A stretch of 64,000 bases of DNA. Origin: Saussurea involucrata (taxonomy: Eukaryota; Streptophyta; Magnoliopsida; Asterales; Asteraceae). A model generated the notes under the pieces. That model searched no databases, was not told where the DNA came from, and saw only the letters and a program-made list of their open reading frames with translations. Below are positions 58,833 through 64,000 of the stretch, piece by piece. The stretch is from the NCBI GenBank assembly GCA_033807775.1, contig CM066317.1, forward strand, positions 35,033,870 through 35,097,869. Reading direction: 5' to 3'. Made by a program: the position numbers and the translations under genes. The first letter of the stretch is position 1; each line of letters opens with the position of its first letter.

Positions 58833-59260
58833 GGGTCCATTTGGTTTGCAGGAATGAAATTGATTGGTTTGGATTTACGTAGGGATTTTGATTTGGAGGG
58901 ATTTGGATTCGGGAGGATTTAGAATCCTTTTGTATGTTTGGTTCGTAGGATTTCAAATGGATTTGAATTCAATTATTTATAAGAAAAATCATAAAAATAA
59001 TTAATTTGTCTTTTATTTAATTGATTTTTAGAAAACAAATGTTTTTAACAACTTTTTTTTAATATTATTATATACAAATCCTACGAAATCTCTTGAAATA
59101 CTAGTCATTCCAGTAGAATTTAAAGATCCTATGTTTGAAGAATTTCAAAGAAATTTTAAGATTTCAAATCCAGACAATCTTATAAATCAAACACAGGATT
59201 GAAATAGATTTAAATTCTAAATCCCCAAATCTATTCCATTTCTGTAAACTAAAAGGATCC
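58833..59260. mobile_element. PIF/Harbinger-like MITE, 428 bp
   Basis: Terminal inverted repeats GGGTCCATTTGGTTTGCAGG and (right, reversed) GGATCCTTTTAGTTTACAGA continue to about 35 bp with mismatches. The target duplication is TAA (58830-58832, 59261-59263). The interior is AT-rich and non-coding. Confidence 0.8.
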
Positions 59261-59263
59261 TAA

Positions 59264-60805
59264 GGGTGTTCTTAATAATTCTGAATATTTCATGAATAAG
59301 AATTTGTTTTCTAGCCTACAAATAATTATATCTTAAATAAGTGTTGGGATTTGAGAGTCAGGAAAATTTCCATTGATTTTAAATATTGGTATGGAATAAT
59401 TGATGGTTGGATATCACTTTCTTGTTGTATCAACCTACACCTGATTTTCTTTTTTCAAAATATTAGTTTAAGTATTTATATTAATTATATGTAACTGTCA
59501 TTTTCATTTGCTTTTAAACAATATAATAAAATAATTCAAAATTTTGTCTTTTTGTATTTTACATTTAATAACATTGTTTTTCAAAATTAAATCTTCTTGC
59601 ATCTAAAACAAAAAATTACACTATTTTTCCTTTCCATTTTTCAAGATATTTATTATAATAAAGATATATTTATAGCTTAATGTAATAATATTTTGTTATC
59701 ATATAAATAAAATAGTTTCTATTATGTTTTTAAAGTTGAAAAAAAATGATTTGTTGAATAATGTTTTCATAAACGAAAACAATTATAAGAAAGTTAATTA
59801 AATGTATTTCTACTCATTTAAAAAAAAATGTCTTATTTTTTATTTCGAGTTATCTATATAATTGCATTTGTTTTGCAAGTTTTCATGTCTAATTTTTTTC
59901 TTCTATTATTAGCCATTATTTTAAATTAGTAACTTCAAAAAAAAATGAAGCAACTTTAACAAATTTTATTTAATCTCAATCCGTTCTACCATCAAATGCA
60001 TCTTATGATATCCTATTAATATATACATTGAAATCATTGGAGGTCACTATGTTGACTATTCAGAGTAACACTTTAAGTAAATCAACATAAATTAGTTGAG
60101 TTTACACATGTTACCTGATGTTAATTGTTTTCATCATCATTATAAACTTTTAGAGTTGAACAAACTTTTTAAGAACCATCAATCTTAGATTCAAAAGTCC
60201 ATGTTGGTTATAGTTTGAGATCTTATTCTTGTTTTAGAGATAAGAGAATACTTAAGATTCATGCACTCAATATTAGGTAATAAGAAGTCAATAATATATC
60301 AAAAGAAAAAGATAGTTTTGAAATCCCAATTATAGATATAAGTCGGATCATCTCATATAGTTGGTAATTGTTTTCAAAAGGTAAGAGATTTATTAGTTAA
60401 TAACAAAAAATCTTATATTATTACACAAAAATAAAATTAATGCGGATGGAATAATCAAAAGAGTATGTGGTCGATGTGTAATGGAATAATGAAGTATATA
60501 TATGGTTTCTAGGCAAAAATAGTTCTTAGACATTAGTACTAGATAAAAAAAAACTTAGAGAAATAATAAATAATATTATAAAATAAAATACCAATCAACT
60601 TTTTACAAATTTTATTGTCCAATGTAATTAATTAATACATGTTTAGGTTCTTAATATAATGCTAAATTCTTTTTGAGTCTTATTATATACTAATTTTTCT
60701 ATCTTTTTTATTTACAATTTTTTTAACTACTATTATATAATATATATTTAAAAAATTGGAACTCATTCTATTTGGTTCCGAGCGTGCGTGAGGCCCGCTA
60801 TCCCT
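59264..60805. other. AT-rich region without recognised gene
   Basis: No ORF, element end or structured repeat of note. It is dominated by A/T runs and short repeats. Confidence 0.6.
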
Positions 60806-60830
60806 CGTGTGTGTGTGTGTGCGCGCGCGC
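60806..60830. repeat. Alternating GT/GC tract
   Basis: C(GT)7 followed by (GC)n: 25 bases of strict pyrimidine-purine alternation in an otherwise very AT-rich region. Such tracts can adopt Z-DNA. Confidence 0.9.
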
Positions 60831-61062
60831 TTTGCATCAAATTTCAAAAAAAATATATTGTTTAAAATAGATAAAAAAAGTATTTTGTATAAATAGAAAA
60901 TGTTGCGGAGTTATTATTCTGTATATTTGACTCCTAAAATATAATCATTTTATTTATACTTTATTGTGTATATATTTCAAAATTTAAAACTTTATATAAA
61001 AAGAAATTATTGTTTTAATTTACTTAAAAGTTTATGTAAAGTAAAAGAACAATAAATAGTTA

Positions 61063-61344
61063 GGGGTTGTTTACCATGCTTATCTGGGCAAACGCTTACC
61101 GATAAAATTCAACACTTTCACTTACTTATCGGGTAAGATTTTAATCCATCAAATCGGTTTCGTATGCAGCAATTCACGTTAAGCGCTAACCGTGGTAAGA
61201 GTTGTCGTCCACACTTACCAGGTAGGACTCTCGGTCCTTACATTCGCTCTTACCGGGTAAGATTTTTTGTCTTTGTCATATTAATCTGATAGGCAATGTG
61301 ACTTGGTATGCACTTATCCGGATAAGCGTGTGGTAAATGGCGCT
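61063..61344. mobile_element. MITE with palindromic CTTACCGGGTAAG repeats, 282 bp
   Basis: Ends GGGGTTGTTTACCATGCTTA and (right, reversed) AGCGCCATTTACCACACGCTTA are imperfect inverted repeats. The target duplication is TTA (61060-61062, 61345-61347), as for PIF/Harbinger. The interior has four near-palindromes of the type CTTAYCSGGTAAG near 61125, 61216, 61250 and 61313. Confidence 0.7.
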
Positions 61345-61347
61345 TTA

Positions 61348-62108
61348 GTATAACATGTCTTATCAAATAAATAATAAAATAACTTTTATAAAGGATCAGA
61401 TCATTGATTTTGAATTTTTATATGATTACTCTTTATTATTTTTTCAGAAAAGACAAATATTTTTCTAAATTCATATGAAATTGAGGTTTTATAGTAATCC
61501 TATACGCTAAAGGGAGTCATACACACATATACACACAATAACATAATATATATATATATATACTAGTTATGTGTCCACTGCAATGCAACGAAATATAACA
61601 TTTGAACAAATATAAGTAAAATGCAATGTAAATTCGTTTTTACCAAGCCGAAGTGTTATACGATTACAACCCTATTAATAACCACAATAATATCGGTTAT
61701 CTTTAGGTGCCACAAGTAAGATAGCAAACTGAAAAAGAACACCAAAACAGAAAGCTAATACATCCTAAACAACAAAATAAATTAAAAATTGGCGTCGGTA
61801 CAAAACATCTATCTAAGTAACAACAACAACGTTTTTCATTTTCATAATGAAGATCAAATTTTAAATATACCACTCCCTTACAATCTCACCATTAAACTCA
61901 AATCCGACAACCATTTGAGAAAGGATTCAATACCACAAGAGATCAACATCCAATACATCAACTATTTCACCATTAAGGAACCAAAATCATCTTTGTGAGA
62001 CCCATGACTCAAAACAGAATCCGATACTCTTCATTCAAATTTATTGAAAATAATATCAAACCTATCAGATGCATAAAACATACACAAGTAGTAAAAACGT
62101 GTTTTTGG
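61348..62108. other. AT-rich region without recognised gene
   Basis: Contains a (TA)n run near 61548-61562. The 69-codon ORF at 61789 has low-complexity composition and no recognisable domain; I do not call it a gene. Confidence 0.5.
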
Positions 62109-62316
62109 GTCTAAACTTTCATGTGAATATACAAATGAAGACAAAATATTGTGACAAGTGTCTTGCACATGATTGAATATGCTTTTCCATACCTTATTAC
62201 ATTTAGGGTGGGTCTAAACATTCATGTGAATATACAAAAGAAGACAAAATGTCAAAATCTTGTGAGCAGTTGCACATAATTGAATAGGCTTTTTCATACC
62301 TTATTACATTTTAGGG
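62109..62316. repeat. Tandem duplication of a ~104-bp segment
   Basis: Two diverged copies (62109-62209 and 62210-62316) beginning GGGTCTAAAC and ending in ATACCTTATTACATTT. Confidence 0.85.
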
Positions 62317-62581
62317 GTTGAAACTTCTTTTATGTTCTAAGAAATAATCATAAATGTGAATGTGTGCCCATGCCACTAAGACCATATCACATTGGAGTCT
62401 TTTAGTTCAAAATCTTATCAGCAGCATCAGTAGTTTTAATTGGTATTGCCATGTCCTGTTTTTTTGGATTTTGACTATAAACAAAAAGGCATAACCTAGT
62501 TTATCTCACCAATTCAATCAATCATATATTAACTGCCTACTTTACCCACTAAATTAGTAAGTAACATTCAGTAATGTAGAA

Positions 62582-64000
62582 TGTAACAACCCAGTCTGGA
62601 AATAAAGCATGAGATTCATAATAACTGAAACATCCCAAAAACGGGTCCCAAAATTTCCTTACATAAGTCTCATAATTCAGGTTGGCGGAAACAACCTATT
62701 ACACAACTGAGAAATGCCAGAACTAAAAGTAATAGTGCCATTGTCTCTACTGCTTCTATCCTCTAACTGCTCTGTTCACCTGCTAGAGCCTTTCGCTACC
62801 TGCCTTCCTGAAAAGGGTTTTAATTTGAAAAGAAGCGAGGGTTAGACCATGAGGTCTAGTGAGTCCCTCCTGACAGTCCTCAAAATCATTTAAAAACTTT
62901 TCGTAACTTTCAAATGCATATATATAACTTTTCAGTAATAAACTTTCACATAGCTGAACAGTAAAATCTCTCACGGATAAATCCGCTCCCGTAAATGGCA
63001 CCCTGAAGTCACCCGAGGGTGACAACGAGTCAGTATCACACTGCCTTACTGGGACTCACTTCCCCTGGCATAAACGGAACGTCCCCCCGACGTGAGTACT
63101 GGCGGAACCTCCCCCCGACTTAGCCAATTTACGTCTACACAATGTATGCATACATCTCATATAAAACTGTAAACAACTTTCATGCAATTAAGAGCATAAG
63201 AATAAAACATGGCATTTCTCATCATGTAATCACTTTAGAAAACACTTTAAAAGGCACGTATTTTAGTTAGAAAACTCACCTGATCCGTTTGCTTGCTTTT
63301 CCCTACTCTGCTCTTTACTTCCAAATTGTCTACCTGAACGAAGGGACAGATTTATAAGCTGACTAGAACTATCCGGACACTTCTCACTTGCCACCCTACT
63401 TTTCCCGGACAGGTTACCGGGTAACCCCACTTTTCCGGATACCGCTTAGTACCCGGACAACAACTCTTATCCGGACGACACAGATTCTCCGGACGACTAA
63501 ACTTATCCAGACGGCACAATCTTTCCGGACAACACTATATCCGGACACCTTCTACAACACGGCCAAGAAGTTTCCCGGACACTCACCCGGACACCTTCTA
63601 AACCTGAAGGTTTCCGGACGAACGCTGGACGAGTTTTAAGGTTCGAATTCTTACTAAATGTTCTGTAAACAGAAAGATAATGCGAAGAATAACTACTCAA
63701 ACGTTCTTTAACCAATTCCCCGCAAACTTTACTAATTAAACACGATAAAGGTGTTTAAATCTCCTTTAAGAGCCTCAACACTACTTTAGCAAGAGAAAAC
63801 CCTCCAAAACCCAATAATCATCACAACAGATCTTAATAGGATTAAGGATTAGAGATTACCTGATAGATTACTTGCAATGAACGAATTCCAACACCATTCC
63901 TTCTTCCGATTTCAAAGCTTGATGATTCCCCCTTTCAAATGCTCAAAACACTCCAAAACCCTTTTCCTCCTTTCTCTCTATTCTTTCTTGCTTCAGCCGC
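62582..64000 (-). repeat. Gypsy LTR related to G, minus strand, cut by the right edge
   Basis: Begins TGTAACAACCCAGTCTGG. It contains, inverted, blocks of the G LTR: GAGGGTTAGACCATGAGG (about 62837), ACGTCCCCCCGACG (about 63077) and CCTCCCCCCGACTTAGCC (about 63106). A TCCGGAC-rich stretch lies at 63365-63615. The overall sequence is diverged from G, so it is a related family or an old copy. Its other end is outside the window. Confidence 0.8.

Noticed and set aside
61789..61998. 69-codon ORF as a possible host gene
   Set aside because: No domain, AT-rich composition, no promoter or splice signals seen.

Overview
The window is plant nuclear DNA made almost entirely of transposable elements. 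The copia and gypsy types, the tRNA-Met primer sites, the C/G-poor background and the plant-style TATA boxes and introns point to a eudicot. The Sirevirus, chromovirus and Athila repertoire fits a large composite-type (Asteraceae-like) genome, but the species cannot be fixed from the sequence. I see no intact host gene, rRNA, tRNA or CRISPR array.

Left part (1-31604) is a nest of two different Sirevirus (Ty1/copia) families. Family A lies on the minus strand and is inserted in family P, which lies on the plus strand. Part of the nest was then duplicated in tandem: unit 1 (about 3684-14897) and unit 2 (14898-24480) carry the same A integrase-gag-LTR, P gag-pol and S gypsy insertion. They meet at an AAAA microhomology at 14894-14897. 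In unit 1 the S insertion still has two LTRs and a gag gene (8632-13582); in unit 2 it is a solo LTR (21579-23162). Both A and P carry an envelope-like ORF after pol. Each ORF is preceded by a promoter-like block with five ACGT cores and a TATA box. The two families also show strongly enriched family-specific hexamers (CCTCTG/CAGAGG in P, CAGCGA/TCGCTG in A).

Middle part: P ends (3' LTR 30892-31604) inside a very decayed minus-strand copia fossil (31605-about 35000). A 200-bp series of six small hairpins follows (35296-35497). Next is a plus-strand chromovirus-type Ty3/gypsy element G (35531-51138). G has a truncated 5' LTR, gag and protease, RT-RNase H-integrase with a chromodomain, and a 3' LTR. 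It is interrupted by a PIF/Harbinger-like MITE (37222-37783) and by a gag-protease-only Athila-type element H with 2.5-kb LTRs (39011-47078).

Right part (51139-64000): a foldback Mutator-like element with 0.4-kb inverted arms and a 9-bp target duplication (51363-52279). A deleted MULE follows (53705-58397, 9-bp duplication). It keeps the first exons of a PB1-like/MuDR transposase and of a GRF zinc-finger ORF facing each other, and is split by a 2.5-kb solo gypsy LTR full of minisatellites (54189-56723). Beyond it are two more MITEs (58833-59260, 61063-61344), long AT-rich stretches and the beginning of another gypsy LTR running off the right edge (62582-64000).

Nothing here looks like a working host pathway. 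The genes are retrotransposon and transposon genes, mostly broken by stops and frameshifts. The main interest is the regulatory architecture of the two Sirevirus families and the layered rearrangement history.
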